Assembly: GCF_019145375.1 (NCBI RefSeq)
Contig: NZ_JAHSTX010000001.1
Coordinates: forward strand, 2,765,001-2,829,000
From: Pseudomonas triticicola
GTDB lineage: Bacteria > Pseudomonadota > Gammaproteobacteria > Pseudomonadales > Pseudomonadaceae
Direction of reading: 5' to 3'
Length of the DNA stretch: 64,000 nt
Part shown: in pieces, positions 51,936 through 61,626 of the stretch
Numbering within the stretch: the first letter of the stretch is position 1
How the letters are laid out: each line of letters begins with the position of its first letter
The notes under the pieces: model-generated
Database searches by the model: none
Told to the model about the DNA's origin: nothing
The model's input: the letters and a program-made list of their open reading frames with translations, nothing else
Made by a program: the position numbers and the translations under genes

Positions 51936-53075
51936 TCAAGAATCCCGACGCAAATCCGGCGGAATCGGCAAATCATCCTTCAACGGATCCGGCCGTTTGC
52001 CCTTGCCCGCCTGATGCTGGCGGATCTGGTAGACGTACGCCAGCACCTGCGCCACCGCCAGATACAGCCCGCCAGGAATTTCCTGCTCAAGCTCAGTTGA
52101 GTAATAGATTGAGCGCGCCAGCGCGGGCGATTCAAGCAGCATGACGTTGTTGGCCACTGCGATTTCGCGGATTTTCAGGGCGATGAAATCGCTGCCCTTG
52201 GCCAGTAGCACCGGCGCGCCGCCCTTTTCCGAGTCGTATTTGAGTGCGACGGCGTAGTGGGTCGGGTTGGTGATGACCACGTCGGCTTCGGGAATCGCCG
52301 CCATCATCCGGCGTTGCGACATTTCGCGCTGGGTCTGGCGGATGCGTTGTTTGACCTCCGGGCGGCCTTCCTGATCCTTGTGCTCGTCGCGTACTTCCTG
52401 CTTGGTCATCAGCAGTTTCTTGTGCGCTTCCCAGAGCTGCACCGGCACGTCGACGGCCGCGATGATGATCAGGCCGCAGGCCAGCCACAGGGTGCTCCAG
52501 CCCACCAGCAAGACGCTGTGAATGATCGCCATGTCCAGTGGCTCGTGGGCAATGCGCAGAAAGTCATCGACGTCGGCGGACAGCACCACCAGCGCCACGC
52601 CCAGGGTAATCAGAAATTTCGCCAGGGCCTTGAGCAGTTCGACCACAGCCTTGAACGAAAACATGCGCTTGATGCCGGCTGCCGGGTTCATCCGGCTGAA
52701 TTTGGGCGCCAGCGACTTTGCGGCAAACAGCCAGCCACCGAGAGAGATCGGCCCGATGATGGCGGCGAGCAACAGCGTGATCATCACCGGCTGAATCGCC
52801 AGCAACGCGATCAGGCCCGACTCCAGCAAGAATCGGCCCATGGCGCCTTGATCCATGACCACTTCGCGGGACAGGGTGAAGTTCAGGCGCATCACGTCCA
52901 TCATTTCTTGCGCGAGCATGCCGCCGAAGATCAGCAGCGCAGAGGCACCGGCCATCATCACGGCCAGAGTGTTGAGCTCTTTGGAGCGGGCAATCTCACC
53001 CTTCTCACGGGAGTCCTTTTTGCGTTTCTCCGTGGGGTCTTCTGTTTTGTCCTGACCGCTTTCGCTCTCTGCCAT
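51936..53075 (-). CDS. flhB: flagellar export switch protein FlhB
   Basis: 379 residues. Four membrane segments, then the cytoplasmic domain with the self-cleavage motif NPTH in ADVVITNPTHYAVALKYD. It changes export specificity from hook to filament under FliK control. The polar C-terminal tail (GKGKRPDPLKDDLPIPPDL) is typical for Pseudomonas. Last gene of the fliL operon. Confidence 0.97.
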   Translation of the reverse strand: MAESESGQDKTEDPTEKRKKDSREKGEIARSKELNTLAVMMAGASALLIFGGMLAQEMMDVMRLNFTLSREVVMDQGAMGRFLLESGLIALLAIQPVMITLLLAAIIGPISLGGWLFAAKSLAPKFSRMNPAAGIKRMFSFKAVVELLKALAKFLITLGVALVVLSADVDDFLRIAHEPLDMAIIHSVLLVGWSTLWLACGLIIIAAVDVPVQLWEAHKKLLMTKQEVRDEHKDQEGRPEVKQRIRQTQREMSQRRMMAAIPEADVVITNPTHYAVALKYDSEKGGAPVLLAKGSDFIALKIREIAVANNVMLLESPALARSIYYSTELEQEIPGGLYLAVAQVLAYVYQIRQHQAGKGKRPDPLKDDLPIPPDLRRDS

Positions 53076-53078
53076 GAC

Positions 53079-53864
53079 TCAGCGCGCCCGTGCCAGTTCG
53101 CGTAGCAACTGCAAGGCTTCGCTGGCCAGCGGTTGATACTGGTTGAGAATGTCCGCCAGCCCCACCCAGACAATGAACAGGCCGAGCACCATGGTCAGTG
53201 GGAAACCGATCGAAAAGATGTTCAGTTGCGGCGCAGCGCGGGTCATCACGCCGAAAGCGATGTTGACTACCAGCAGTGCGGTGATTGCCGGCAACACCAA
53301 CAGCAATGCGGCGCCCAGTACCCAGCCGAGTTTGCCGGCCAGCTCCCAGTAATGCTCAACCATCAACCCGCCGCCGACCGGCAGCGTGGTGAAGCTTTCA
53401 GTGAGGACTTCGAATACAACCAGATGGCCGTTCATCGACAGGAACAACAGCGTCACCAGCATGGTGAAGAACTGCCCGATCACCGCCACCGAAACGCCGT
53501 TGGTAGGGTCGATCATCGAGGCGAAGCCCATACCCATCTGCACCGCGACAATCTGCCCGGCGACGGCGAAGGCCTGGAAGAACAGTTGCAGGGAAAATCC
53601 GAGCACGGCGCCGACCAGAATCTGCTCGCCGATCAGCAGCAGGCCGCTGAGATCCAGCGGGCTGACGGCGGGCATCGGCGGCAGCGCCGGGGTGATGACC
53701 ACAGTGATCGCCACGGCGAAATACAGGCGCACGCGGCGCGGAATCAGGGTGGTGCCGAACACCGGCATGACCATCAGCATCGAGGCGACGCGAAACAGCG
53801 GCAACATGAACGACGCCACCCAGGTGCTGATCTGGGTGTCGGTCAGCTGAAGCAGCGATTGCAT
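53079..53864 (-). CDS. fliR: flagellar export protein FliR
   Basis: 261 residues with about six hydrophobic segments. WVASFMLPLFRVASMLMVMP, GEQILVGAVLGFSLQLFFQA and VQMGMGFASMIDPTNGVSVA are family segments. Part of the FliPQR export gate. 3-base gaps to both neighbours. Confidence 0.96.
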   Translation of the reverse strand: MQSLLQLTDTQISTWVASFMLPLFRVASMLMVMPVFGTTLIPRRVRLYFAVAITVVITPALPPMPAVSPLDLSGLLLIGEQILVGAVLGFSLQLFFQAFAVAGQIVAVQMGMGFASMIDPTNGVSVAVIGQFFTMLVTLLFLSMNGHLVVFEVLTESFTTLPVGGGLMVEHYWELAGKLGWVLGAALLLVLPAITALLVVNIAFGVMTRAAPQLNIFSIGFPLTMVLGLFIVWVGLADILNQYQPLASEALQLLRELARAR

Positions 53865-53867
53865 GGC

Positions 53868-54137
53868 TTAGCCGATGACCATCGGAATGTTTTTGTACAG
53901 CTGGATGATGTATTCCATGAACGTCTGCACGATCCACGGACCGCCGATGATCAGGGTCACCAGCATCACCAGCAGACGCGGCAGGAAGCTCAGGGTCTGT
54001 TCGTTGATCTGCGTGGCGGCCTGGAACATCGACACCAGCAGGCCGACCAGCAGGCTCGGCACCACCAGGATGGCGACCATCATGGTGGTCAGCCACAGGG
54101 CCTCACGAAAGATATCGACCGCGACTTCCGGCGTCAT
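53868..54137 (-). CDS. fliQ: flagellar export protein FliQ
   Basis: 89 residues with two membrane helices: [54 protein letters not shown]. Export gate subunit. Start overlaps the fliP stop by 4 bases. Confidence 0.96.
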   Translation of the reverse strand: MTPEVAVDIFREALWLTTMMVAILVVPSLLVGLLVSMFQAATQINEQTLSFLPRLLVMLVTLIIGGPWIVQTFMEYIIQLYKNIPMVIG

Positions 54138-54892
54138 GGCGAAACACCTCCAAAACTGCTGGCCAGAGTACCGATGATCAGCGCCCAGCCATCGACCAGC
54201 ACGAACAGCATGATCTTGAACGGCAGCGAAATGATCAGCGGCGAGAGCATCATCATACCCATGGCCATCAGCACGCTCGCGACAACCAGGTCGATGATCA
54301 GGAACGGAATGAAGATCATGAAGCCGATCTGGAAGGCGGTTTTAAGCTCGGAGGTCACGAACGCCGGTACCAGAATGGTCAGCGGCGCCTGATCCGGGCT
54401 GGCAATGTCGGTGCGCTTGGACAGGCGCATGAACAGCTCCAGATCGCTGGTGCGGGTCTGCGCGAGCATGAAGTCCTTGATCGGCACCTGAGCCTTTTCC
54501 ACCGCTTGCTGGGCGGTGAGGGTTTCCGCCAGATACGGTTGCAGCGCGTCGTTGTTCACCCGGTCGAACACCGGCGCCATGATGAACAGCGTCAGGAACA
54601 GCGCCATGCCGGTGAGGATCTGGTTCGACGGCGTCTGTTGCAGGCCGAGGGCCTGACGCAGTATCGAGAAAACGATGATGATCCGCGTGAAACTGGTCAT
54701 CAGAATGACCGCCGCCGGAATAAAGCTCAGCGCGGTCATGATCAGCAGGATCTGCAGACTGACCGAATATTCCTGCGCGCCGTCGGCATTGGTGCCCAGC
54801 GTGATCGCCGGGATCGACAACGGATCGGCGGCGAACGCCAGCGGCGCGGCCAGCAACAGGACCAGCGTCAAGACGATGCGGAGCGCACCCAT
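54134..54892 (-). CDS. fliP: flagellar export protein FliP
   Basis: 252 residues. A cleavable signal sequence, then family segments [60 protein letters not shown], and [20 protein letters not shown]. Core of the export gate. Overlaps fliO by one base. Confidence 0.97.
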   Translation of the reverse strand: MGALRIVLTLVLLLAAPLAFAADPLSIPAITLGTNADGAQEYSVSLQILLIMTALSFIPAAVILMTSFTRIIIVFSILRQALGLQQTPSNQILTGMALFLTLFIMAPVFDRVNNDALQPYLAETLTAQQAVEKAQVPIKDFMLAQTRTSDLELFMRLSKRTDIASPDQAPLTILVPAFVTSELKTAFQIGFMIFIPFLIIDLVVASVLMAMGMMMLSPLIISLPFKIMLFVLVDGWALIIGTLASSFGGVSP

Positions 54893-55344
54893 TACTTCGT
54901 ATCCTTTTGGTCCTTGCCAAGAATTTTCAGCAGATGCTGAGCAAATTCCGGCGTCGCTTTTTCACTGGCGGTGGGGACTTCGACCGGCTCTTTGAGCACG
55001 TGCAGCGCGGTGATGGTGCCGGGGCTGAGGCCGAGCAGAATCTGCTCGTTGCCGACCTGCACCAGCATCAAGCGGTCACGCGGACCGAGCGCGCGTGAGC
55101 CGATCAGCTCGATTACCTGGCCCTTGCCCGCTGGCCCCGCCTGCTGTACGCGGCGCAACAGCCAGGCGAGGAAAAAGATCAAACCCAGCACCAGCAGCAA
55201 ACCGAACACCAGTTGCGTCAACTGACCGGCCACGCCGCTGTTGACCATTGGCGCGGTGGCGGCAGGCGCGGCAGTGGTTGCGCTCGGCTCGGCAGCCAGC
55301 ACGCTCAACGGCCATGCCAGCAGCACCCAGAGAAACCTTTTCAC
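54892..55344 (-). CDS. fliO: flagellar assembly protein FliO
   Basis: 150 residues. Signal-like N-terminus ([20 protein letters not shown]), membrane helix [20 protein letters not shown], and the cytoplasmic segment [20 protein letters not shown] with [17 protein letters not shown]. Helps assemble FliP. Directly abuts fliN. Confidence 0.93.
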   Translation of the reverse strand: MKRFLWVLLAWPLSVLAAEPSATTAAPAATAPMVNSGVAGQLTQLVFGLLLVLGLIFFLAWLLRRVQQAGPAGKGQVIELIGSRALGPRDRLMLVQVGNEQILLGLSPGTITALHVLKEPVEVPTASEKATPEFAQHLLKILGKDQKDTK

Positions 55345-55803
55345 TCAGCGCAGCTTCTTGATGCGTTCGCTTGGACTTATCACGTCGGTCAGGCGGATGC
55401 CGAACTTCTCGTTGACCACTACTACTTCGCCGTGGGCGATCAAGGTGCCGTTGACCAGCACGTCGAGCGGCTCACCGGCCAGACGATCAAGCTCAATCAC
55501 CGAACCCTGGTTGAGTTGCAGCAGGTTGCGGATGTTGATGTCGGTGCTGCCGACTTCCATGGAGATCGACACCGGAATATCGAGAATCACGTCCAGGTTC
55601 GGACCGTCGAGGGTCACCGGATCGTTGTTCTTCGGCACGCTGCCGAACTCTTCCATCGGCAGACGGTTGGAGCTGGAAGTGCCTGCGTCGGCAGCCAGCA
55701 GTGCATCGATGTCAGCCTGGCCGGCATCACCGGTTTCTTCCAGGGCCGCAGCCCATTCATCGGCCAGTGCCTGGTCGTCCTGCGCGTTCATATCGTCGTT
55801 CAT
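55345..55803 (-). CDS. fliN: flagellar switch protein FliN
   Basis: 152 residues. The C-terminal SpoA/FliN domain (LDVILDIPVSISMEVGSTDI, LLQLNQGSVIELDRLAGEPL, GEVVVVNEKFGIRLTDVISP) forms the C-ring. The acidic N-terminus is variable. Either of two adjacent ATGs (55806, 55803) could start; the second has the better spacing, 7 bases, from GAGG. Confidence 0.95.
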   Translation of the reverse strand: MNDDMNAQDDQALADEWAAALEETGDAGQADIDALLAADAGTSSSNRLPMEEFGSVPKNNDPVTLDGPNLDVILDIPVSISMEVGSTDINIRNLLQLNQGSVIELDRLAGEPLDVLVNGTLIAHGEVVVVNEKFGIRLTDVISPSERIKKLR

Positions 55804-55858
55804 CATGTGTCCTCGGCGGGCAACAATTCGGTTAAATACGGGGGTGAAAAGCGCCGCC

Positions 55859-56827
55859 TCAACGACGCTCGATCGGCTCGATCACTTGCAACGCGAGGTT
55901 GCCTTTGTGCGAGCCCATCTTGACCTTGAAGGCCGGCACGCCGTTGGCGCGCATGATCATGTCTTCCGGCATCTCGACCGGGATCACATCGCCCGGTTGC
56001 ATGTGCAGGATGTCGCGCAGCTTCAACTGGCGGCGGGCCACGGTGGCGCCGATCGGCACGTCGACATCGAGCACGTCCTGGCGCAGGGCGTTGACCCAGC
56101 GCTCGTCCTGATCGTCGAGGTCGGACTGGAAACCGGCGTCGAGCATCTCGCGCACCGGCTCGATCATCGAGTACGGCATGGTCACGTGCAGATCGCCGCC
56201 ACCGCCATCGAGTTCGATGTGGAAGGTGGAGACCACAATCGCTTCGCTCGGGCCGACGATGTTGGCCATGGCCGGGTTCACTTCCGAGTTGATGTACTCG
56301 AAATTGACTTCCATGATCGCCTGCCAGGCTTCTTTCAGATCGACGAAAGCCTGCTCGAGCACCATGCGCACTACGCGCAGTTCGGTCGGGGTGAATTCCC
56401 GCCCTTCGATCTTGGCGTGACGGCCGTCGCCACCGAAGAAGTTGTCCACCAGCTTGAACACCAGTTTGGCGTCGAGGATGAACAGCGCGGTGCCGCGCAG
56501 CGGTTTGATCTTGACCAGGTTGAGGCTGGTCGGCACGTACAGCGAGTGCACGTATTCGCCGAATTTCATCACCTGCACGCCACCGACGGCCACGTCCGCC
56601 GAGCGGCGCAGCATGTTGAACATGCTGATGCGGGTGTAGCGGGCAAAGCGCTCGTTGATCATTTCCAGCGTCGGCATGCGTCCACGGACGATGCGATCCT
56701 GGCTGGTCAGGTCGTAGCTTTTGACACTGCCGGGTTCGGCAGCATTATCGGTCTGTACCAGACCATCATCGACGCCATGCAGCAGCGCATCGATTTCATC
56801 CTGGGACAGCAGATCCTGCACGGCCAT
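55859..56827 (-). CDS. fliM: flagellar switch protein FliM
   Basis: 322 residues. N-terminal CheY-binding peptide LLSQDEIDALLHGVDDG, a middle GGxG-type domain (ADVAVGGVQVMKFGEYVHSL, FFGGDGRHAKIEGREFTPTE) and a C-terminal SpoA domain. CheY-P binds here to switch rotation. Confidence 0.97.
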   Translation of the reverse strand: MAVQDLLSQDEIDALLHGVDDGLVQTDNAAEPGSVKSYDLTSQDRIVRGRMPTLEMINERFARYTRISMFNMLRRSADVAVGGVQVMKFGEYVHSLYVPTSLNLVKIKPLRGTALFILDAKLVFKLVDNFFGGDGRHAKIEGREFTPTELRVVRMVLEQAFVDLKEAWQAIMEVNFEYINSEVNPAMANIVGPSEAIVVSTFHIELDGGGGDLHVTMPYSMIEPVREMLDAGFQSDLDDQDERWVNALRQDVLDVDVPIGATVARRQLKLRDILHMQPGDVIPVEMPEDMIMRANGVPAFKVKMGSHKGNLALQVIEPIERR

Positions 56828-56836
56828 GTCGTGTTC

Positions 56837-57340
56837 CTACTGCAGTACGAAATTAGTGAAAAGCAACTGTTCGATGACCACTTTGCCCAGTTCTTTCTGC
56901 GCCACTTCCTGGACGCTGGCGGTGGCCTTCTGGCGCAACATCTCTTGCCCGACCGGTGTCGCCAGTGTGGCGAAATCCTGACCGGAGAAGAGCATCACCA
57001 GGTTGTTGCGGATAACCGGCATGTGCACTTTGAGCGCGTCCAGATCGGCCTGATTACGCGCCAGCATGGTGATGCTCACCTGCATGTAGCGCTGACGGCC
57101 GTTCTGGTTGTAGTTGGCAACGAAGGCCGGCGCCATCGGCTCGAAAATCGCCGCCTGTTTGCCGACCGGCGCTGCTTCAGCGGCCTCGGCAGGCTTGCTC
57201 TGCGCGCCGTGCATGAAGAACCAGGTCGCCCCGACGGATGCACCGATCGCCACCAGCAACGCCAGCACGATCACGATGATCAGCTTGAGTTTGCCTTTAG
57301 TTGCGGGGTCTTTTACTGCTGCAGCTTCGCTCTTCGCCAT
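56837..57340 (-). CDS. fliL: flagellar basal-body protein FliL
   Basis: 167 residues. One membrane helix (LIIVIVLALLVAIGASVGAT), then the periplasmic FliL domain (MQVSITMLARNQADLDALKV, PVIRNNLVMLFSGQDFATLA) ending VVIEQLLFTNFVLQ. Stator-associated ring. First gene of fliLMNOPQR-flhB. Confidence 0.95.
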   Translation of the reverse strand: MAKSEAAAVKDPATKGKLKLIIVIVLALLVAIGASVGATWFFMHGAQSKPAEAAEAAPVGKQAAIFEPMAPAFVANYNQNGRQRYMQVSITMLARNQADLDALKVHMPVIRNNLVMLFSGQDFATLATPVGQEMLRQKATASVQEVAQKELGKVVIEQLLFTNFVLQ

Positions 57341-57391
57341 GCCAATAATCCGTCACTAATCGGGGGTTTCACAGTCGCACGGCAAGGCAAG

Positions 57392-57407
57392 AGCAAGTGT
57401 TATGCCA
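57392..57407 (-). promoter_or_regulatory. sigma-54 type promoter of the fliL operon
   Basis: Minus strand TGGCATAACACTTGCT keeps GG-N10-GC and has close matches to TGGCAC and TTGC. It is placed about 52-67 bases before the fliL ATG. Confidence 0.82.
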
Positions 57408-57446
57408 GAAGTGTCGGAGGTCGAGAACGACGCTAAAGTCAAAAGC

Positions 57447-57667
57447 ACCCTCACCCCAGCCCTCTCCCGTAGGGAGAGGGGGCCGACCGAGATGTAATGG
57501 GGCTGGACATCGACCTGCACAACCGAGGTGAGTGCAAGTTAAGGGCGGGAACCAACAGGTCACCGAATGTCGAACGGATTCAGCGATGCTCGTTCAGGTC
57601 GGCGTAGTTCTTCAAGATTCCCCAATCGGTCCCCTCTCCCTCTGGGAGAGGGCTAGGGTGAGGGGCT
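57447..57667. mobile_element. MITE-like element with CCCTCTCCC/GGGAGAGGG ends, copy B
   Basis: About 220 bases. Outer arms ACCCTCACCCCAGCCCTCTC and GAGAGGGCTAGGGTGAGGGG; inside, GCCGACCGAG, CATCGACCTG and TTCAGGTCGGC correspond to copy A at 15255-15469. It sits after fliK, upstream of the fliL sigma-54 promoter, so it does not break either gene. No ORF. Confidence 0.78.
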
Positions 57668-57677
57668 CTTGATTTGC

Positions 57678-59045
57678 TCAGGCGTAATAGTCGACCGCGC
57701 TGCTGCCAATCACGCTGGTAGTCTGCGCCGCCACTTCAGCGACAGTAGCCGGCGCCAATTCCTCATCCACCGAATCCAAGCGGCCACCCGCAGCACTGGT
57801 CCGGCCACTCTGGCCCTGCTGCGCCTGTTCCTGACCTTGCTGACCCTGCCAGCCACGGTTCTGGTCGGCGACATTGACATCCACCTGGCCCATGCCCTGC
57901 TGGTTGAACATGTCGCGCAGACGATGCATCTGGCTGTCGAGCGCTTCACGCACGCTTGGATGCGCGCTCATGAAAGTCACCTGGGTCTGCTGGTCGGGGA
58001 CCATGTTGACGCGAATATCCAGACGCCCCAGCTCCGCCGGCTGCAACTGAATGTCGGCCGCTTTGAGGTTGACGCTGGACAGGTACATGACGCGGTTGAC
58101 CACTTCTTCGGTCCAGCCGCTCTGGTGCATGGCGATCGGCTGATTCACCGGCAGCGCATTGGCGGTTTTCGGCGTAGCGGCCTGGGTCAGTGCCGCCAGA
58201 CGGTTGGCGAAGTCGTCGACACGGGTGTCGCTGGTGGCGGACTTCAGATCCTTCAGGCCATCGTCGATCAGCCCGCTGAAAGCTTGTTCGCCGCCTTGGC
58301 TGGTGCTGTCCTTGTCGGCCTGCACGTCGAGCATGCTGGCCATGCCGGCGGCGAAGTTCTGCGCGGCGGTCAACTCGCCATCGGCCTGAGCCTGAGCAGG
58401 CGAGGCTTTCGGTTGCGCCTGGCTGGCGGCGGAAATATGCCCGCCCTGCTCCATCGCCATGCGCACGGCCGGCATCGAGTCGAGCGGGTCGGCTGTCGGA
58501 TCAAATTCGCTGTCGGTGGCCGCCGGATCTTTGACCATGCCAGCCACCACTGCCAATGCCGGGGTTTCGGTTTCGGCGTGGGCTGGGGTTGCGACTGCTG
58601 GAGCCTGCACGACAGGCGCCGCCACCAACGGCTGAACGACTTGCGCCAGGGCCGGATCAAGCGCCGGGTCTACAGGCGCGGCATCGGCCACAGGGGTTTG
58701 TACCGTTTCAGTGGTGTCATTGGCAGTGGCAGTCGCGTCGTCGCTCGCCGCCGCTTTGTCGGCAGGCAACGCTTTGCCGCTATCGGCAACTGCTGGCTCG
58801 GGCGCGGCAGACTGATCTTTGCCGATATCCTTTTTGCCGCTGCTGTCCGCGACCTTGTCGCGTGCCGGCTTGACTGAATTGTCAGCGCTCACGGCAGGCT
58901 TGGCCGGCGCCTGATCGGCAAACACTCTGGCGAAGCTGGAAGCCTTGTCCCCGGCGTCTGCGGCCATTGCCGACGATTTGGCAGAGGCGGCTTGCGCCTT
59001 GGCCTGGGCGGCGGTCTGAAGAAGAATGTTGGGGGTCGCAGGCAT
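57678..59045 (-). CDS. fliK: flagellar hook-length control protein FliK
   Basis: 455 residues. Ala/Asp/Pro-rich ruler region and the FliK C-terminal domain at about 325-420 (EEVVNRVMYLSSVNLKAADI, QLQPAELGRLDIRVNMVPDQ, VTFMSAHPSVREALDSQMHR, LRDMFNQQGM). It measures hook length and triggers the FlhB switch. It has its own sigma-54 type promoter. Confidence 0.93.
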   Translation of the reverse strand: MPATPNILLQTAAQAKAQAASAKSSAMAADAGDKASSFARVFADQAPAKPAVSADNSVKPARDKVADSSGKKDIGKDQSAAPEPAVADSGKALPADKAAASDDATATANDTTETVQTPVADAAPVDPALDPALAQVVQPLVAAPVVQAPAVATPAHAETETPALAVVAGMVKDPAATDSEFDPTADPLDSMPAVRMAMEQGGHISAASQAQPKASPAQAQADGELTAAQNFAAGMASMLDVQADKDSTSQGGEQAFSGLIDDGLKDLKSATSDTRVDDFANRLAALTQAATPKTANALPVNQPIAMHQSGWTEEVVNRVMYLSSVNLKAADIQLQPAELGRLDIRVNMVPDQQTQVTFMSAHPSVREALDSQMHRLRDMFNQQGMGQVDVNVADQNRGWQGQQGQEQAQQGQSGRTSAAGGRLDSVDEELAPATVAEVAAQTTSVIGSSAVDYYA

Positions 59046-59095
59046 GACACGGTCTCCGCTGCACTGGGATCGTAGGTACAGTTGAGCAAGATGAC

Positions 59096-59111
59096 TGCAA
59101 GTGCCGGGCCA
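59096..59111 (-). promoter_or_regulatory. sigma-54 type promoter of fliK
   Basis: Minus strand TGGCCCGGCACTTGCA keeps GG-N10-GC with TGGC and TTGCA matches, about 51-66 bases before the fliK ATG. Confidence 0.78.
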
Positions 59112-59150
59112 GTTTGGCCAGACACTTGCGAAAAGCGCCGGGCGGCAGCT

Positions 59151-59498
59151 TCAGTGGATGTGGGCGTGGTGCTTTTCGCTTTCGTACACCGGGCGTACTT
59201 CGGCGAATTCGGAATGGATATCGGCCACCAGTTGAGCGAGCGCTTCCGGACTTTTGTCCTTGGCATTCGACTCAAGATCCTGGCACAACTCGGCCAGTCG
59301 AACCGCGCCCATGTTGCTGGCACTGCCCTTGAAGCTATGGGCTACATCGGAAAGCGCTTTGGCGCTGGTGCTGTCCTGCAACTCGTGCAGGCGGCTTTGC
59401 GAATCTGCCAGAAAAGTCTCCAGCAATTCCGTATAGCCGTCCTCCATCACCTCGCGCAAAGTATCGAGGACTTCGCGATCTACATGTGGGTCTGTCAC
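59151..59498 (-). CDS. hptB: histidine phosphotransfer protein HptB
   Basis: 115 residues, a single Hpt domain with phospho-acceptor His54 in VAHSFKGSASNMGA. In P. aeruginosa HptB takes phosphate from several hybrid kinases and passes it to HsbR. The order hptB-hsbR-hsbA is kept here, within the flagellar cluster. The C-terminus ends His-rich (EKHHAHIH). Confidence 0.88.
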   Translation of the reverse strand: MTDPHVDREVLDTLREVMEDGYTELLETFLADSQSRLHELQDSTSAKALSDVAHSFKGSASNMGAVRLAELCQDLESNAKDKSPEALAQLVADIHSEFAEVRPVYESEKHHAHIH

Positions 59499-59528
59499 TT
59501 GCTCACTCCTTGATCAAGAATGGGCGGA

Positions 59529-61241
59529 TTATGCCTCAATCTTCCAGAAAAACGCCACGCTGGCACTACGACCCTGGTCTGACCAAGTGGCGTTGCGCCC
59601 CAGTTGCCGGACCAGACCGATGCCGCGTCCCGACAAGCGGACGTTATCCACGGGCCGCTCCATGACCCGCGCCACATCAAAACCTTTGCCGCTATCCTCG
59701 ACGCGAATGACCAGCCGCCCACCCTCGCCTTGCGGCTGGACCTGCAAATGCACGCGCACGAAACCGTCTTGCAGCGCCTCCAGTCGCGCCGCGCGCATTT
59801 CGTAGTAACGGGCAAAACCAGTGGCATCACGCTTGAGGCTCGAGTCCAGCCCGAGCACGCCATGCTCCAGCGCGTTGGAATACAGCTCGGCGAGCACGCT
59901 GTACAGCGCTCCGCTCTGCGCGCGCAGGCCATGCACCTCTAGCAGCAACTGCAAGAGGAACGGCAACGGATTGAAGCGCCTGAGCGTGGCGCCGCGAAAT
60001 TCGAAACTGGCCGACCAGTCCAGCGGGCACGACTGGCCGCTGTCGGAATACACCGGCGCCGCGCCGTGGGCCTGCGCCGACTCAAGCAGACTGACCTCGA
60101 CCATGCTCACATCATCACGGACCTGTCCGCGAAAATCGCGCAGTGCCTGTTCGATATCCTCGAACAGCCGATCCGGCTCGCGGTTCGCCGCAAACACCTG
60201 CTGCAAGCGCTCGACGCCGAACAACTGGTCATTGGCATCACAGGTATCGATCACCCCGTCCGATAACAGAAACACCCGATCATCGACGGCCATCGGATAC
60301 ACATCCGTACGGTCATCGAAGGCTTGCGCGCTGAGAATCCCCAGGGGCAAATGCCGCGCCGGCAACGGCACGCGCTCGCCGCTGACCATGCGGTGCAAGT
60401 AACCGTCGGGCATGCCGCCGTTCCATACCTCCACTGAACGGCTCTGGAAACTCAGACTGAGCAAGGTAGCGCAGCAGAACATGTCCACCGGCAGGATGCG
60501 CTTGAGCTTGGCGTTCATCTCGCGCAGGGTTTCGGCCAGGCCGTAGCCTTTGGCGGTCATCCCATAAAACACTTCGGCCAGCGGCATCGCCCCCACCGCT
60601 GCCGGCAAGCCATGCCCGGTGAAATCGCCGAGCATGACGTGCATGTCACCGGCCGGCGTGTACGCCGCGAGCAACAGATCACCATTGAACAGCGCGTAAG
60701 GCGATTGCAGGTAACGGATGTTCGGCGCACTCAGGCACCCGGAATGCGCGACCTTGTCGAACACCGCTTTGGCCACGCGTTGTTCGTTGAGCAGATAGTC
60801 ATGATGTTTCGCGATCAGATCGCGCTGCTGCAGGACCGTGGCCTGAAGGCGACGCAAGCGATCCATCGCCTTGATTTTGGCGGCAAGGATCACCTGGTTG
60901 TACGGCTTCGCCAGAAAATCGTCACCACCAGCCTCCAGACAACGGGCCAGCGCTTCACTCTCGGTCAGCGACGTGAGGAAAATGATCGGCACCAGCGCTT
61001 CACCCGCCAGCGCCTTGATCTGCCGCGCCGCCTCGAAGCCGTCCATCACCGGCATCAGCGCGTCCATCAATACCAGATCAGGCTGCTGATCTTTGAACGT
61101 TTCCACCGCCTCGGCACCATTGGCCGCTGTCAGCACCTGATGGCCCTGACGGCGGACGATGGTCGATAGCAGCAGCCGGTCGGCGGCACTGTCTTCGGCG
61201 ATAAGAATGGTCAGCGGCTCTTGCGCCTGCATGGGCGTCAA
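59529..61241 (-). CDS. hsbR: response regulator / PP2C phosphatase / anti-sigma kinase HsbR
   Basis: 570 residues. Receiver domain with Asp60 (LVLMDALMPVMDG) and Lys in DDFLAKPYN; SpoIIE-type PP2C phosphatase at about 165-390 (GDLLLAAYTPAGDMHVMLGD, FTGHGLPAAVGAM, VFLLSDGVIDTCDANDQLFG); C-terminal HATPase of the RsbW type at about 430-565 (ELYSNALEHGVLGLDSSLKR, RVEDSGKGFD, GRGIGLVRQLG). It acts as phosphatase or kinase on HsbA. Overlaps hsbA by 4 bases. Confidence 0.9.
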   Translation of the reverse strand: MTPMQAQEPLTILIAEDSAADRLLLSTIVRRQGHQVLTAANGAEAVETFKDQQPDLVLMDALMPVMDGFEAARQIKALAGEALVPIIFLTSLTESEALARCLEAGGDDFLAKPYNQVILAAKIKAMDRLRRLQATVLQQRDLIAKHHDYLLNEQRVAKAVFDKVAHSGCLSAPNIRYLQSPYALFNGDLLLAAYTPAGDMHVMLGDFTGHGLPAAVGAMPLAEVFYGMTAKGYGLAETLREMNAKLKRILPVDMFCCATLLSLSFQSRSVEVWNGGMPDGYLHRMVSGERVPLPARHLPLGILSAQAFDDRTDVYPMAVDDRVFLLSDGVIDTCDANDQLFGVERLQQVFAANREPDRLFEDIEQALRDFRGQVRDDVSMVEVSLLESAQAHGAAPVYSDSGQSCPLDWSASFEFRGATLRRFNPLPFLLQLLLEVHGLRAQSGALYSVLAELYSNALEHGVLGLDSSLKRDATGFARYYEMRAARLEALQDGFVRVHLQVQPQGEGGRLVIRVEDSGKGFDVARVMERPVDNVRLSGRGIGLVRQLGRNATWSDQGRSASVAFFWKIEA

Positions 61242-61543
61242 CTGATGTCGAAGAGTTTGTCGAAGTTGGAAATCGCGAGGATTTTCTTCACATCGGTGCT
61301 GCTGTTGACGACGCGGATATCCGAATTGTCGCCACCAGCGTGATCACGCAGCAGGAGCAGCATGCCCAACGCGGAGCTGTCGAGGTAAGTGGCCTCTTTG
61401 AGATCGACCACGATGGATTCGGGTTTGTGTGGGAGCCGTTCATACGACTCGCGAAATTCCTGATGGCGACCGAAATCGAACCGGCCTTTGACGGCGATGG
61501 TGAGCTTTTTCTGGTCTGGAGAGACTTCTGTAACGACTGACAT
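61238..61543 (-). CDS. hsbA: anti-anti-sigma factor HsbA (STAS domain)
   Basis: 101 residues, STAS fold with the phosphorylatable Ser in ATYLDSSALGMLLLLRDH (Ser56). In P. aeruginosa HsbA binds FlgM or a diguanylate cyclase depending on its phosphorylation, linking FliA-driven motility with biofilm. First gene of the three. Confidence 0.9.
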   Translation of the reverse strand: MSVVTEVSPDQKKLTIAVKGRFDFGRHQEFRESYERLPHKPESIVVDLKEATYLDSSALGMLLLLRDHAGGDNSDIRVVNSSTDVKKILAISNFDKLFDIS

Positions 61544-61626
61544 TGACTGGCTTCCTTGTCATTGACGAACCTGTACAAGGTGTAGCACCTGGATAGGCTT
61601 GGGGCAAGGCGCAACGGTGGAACAAG

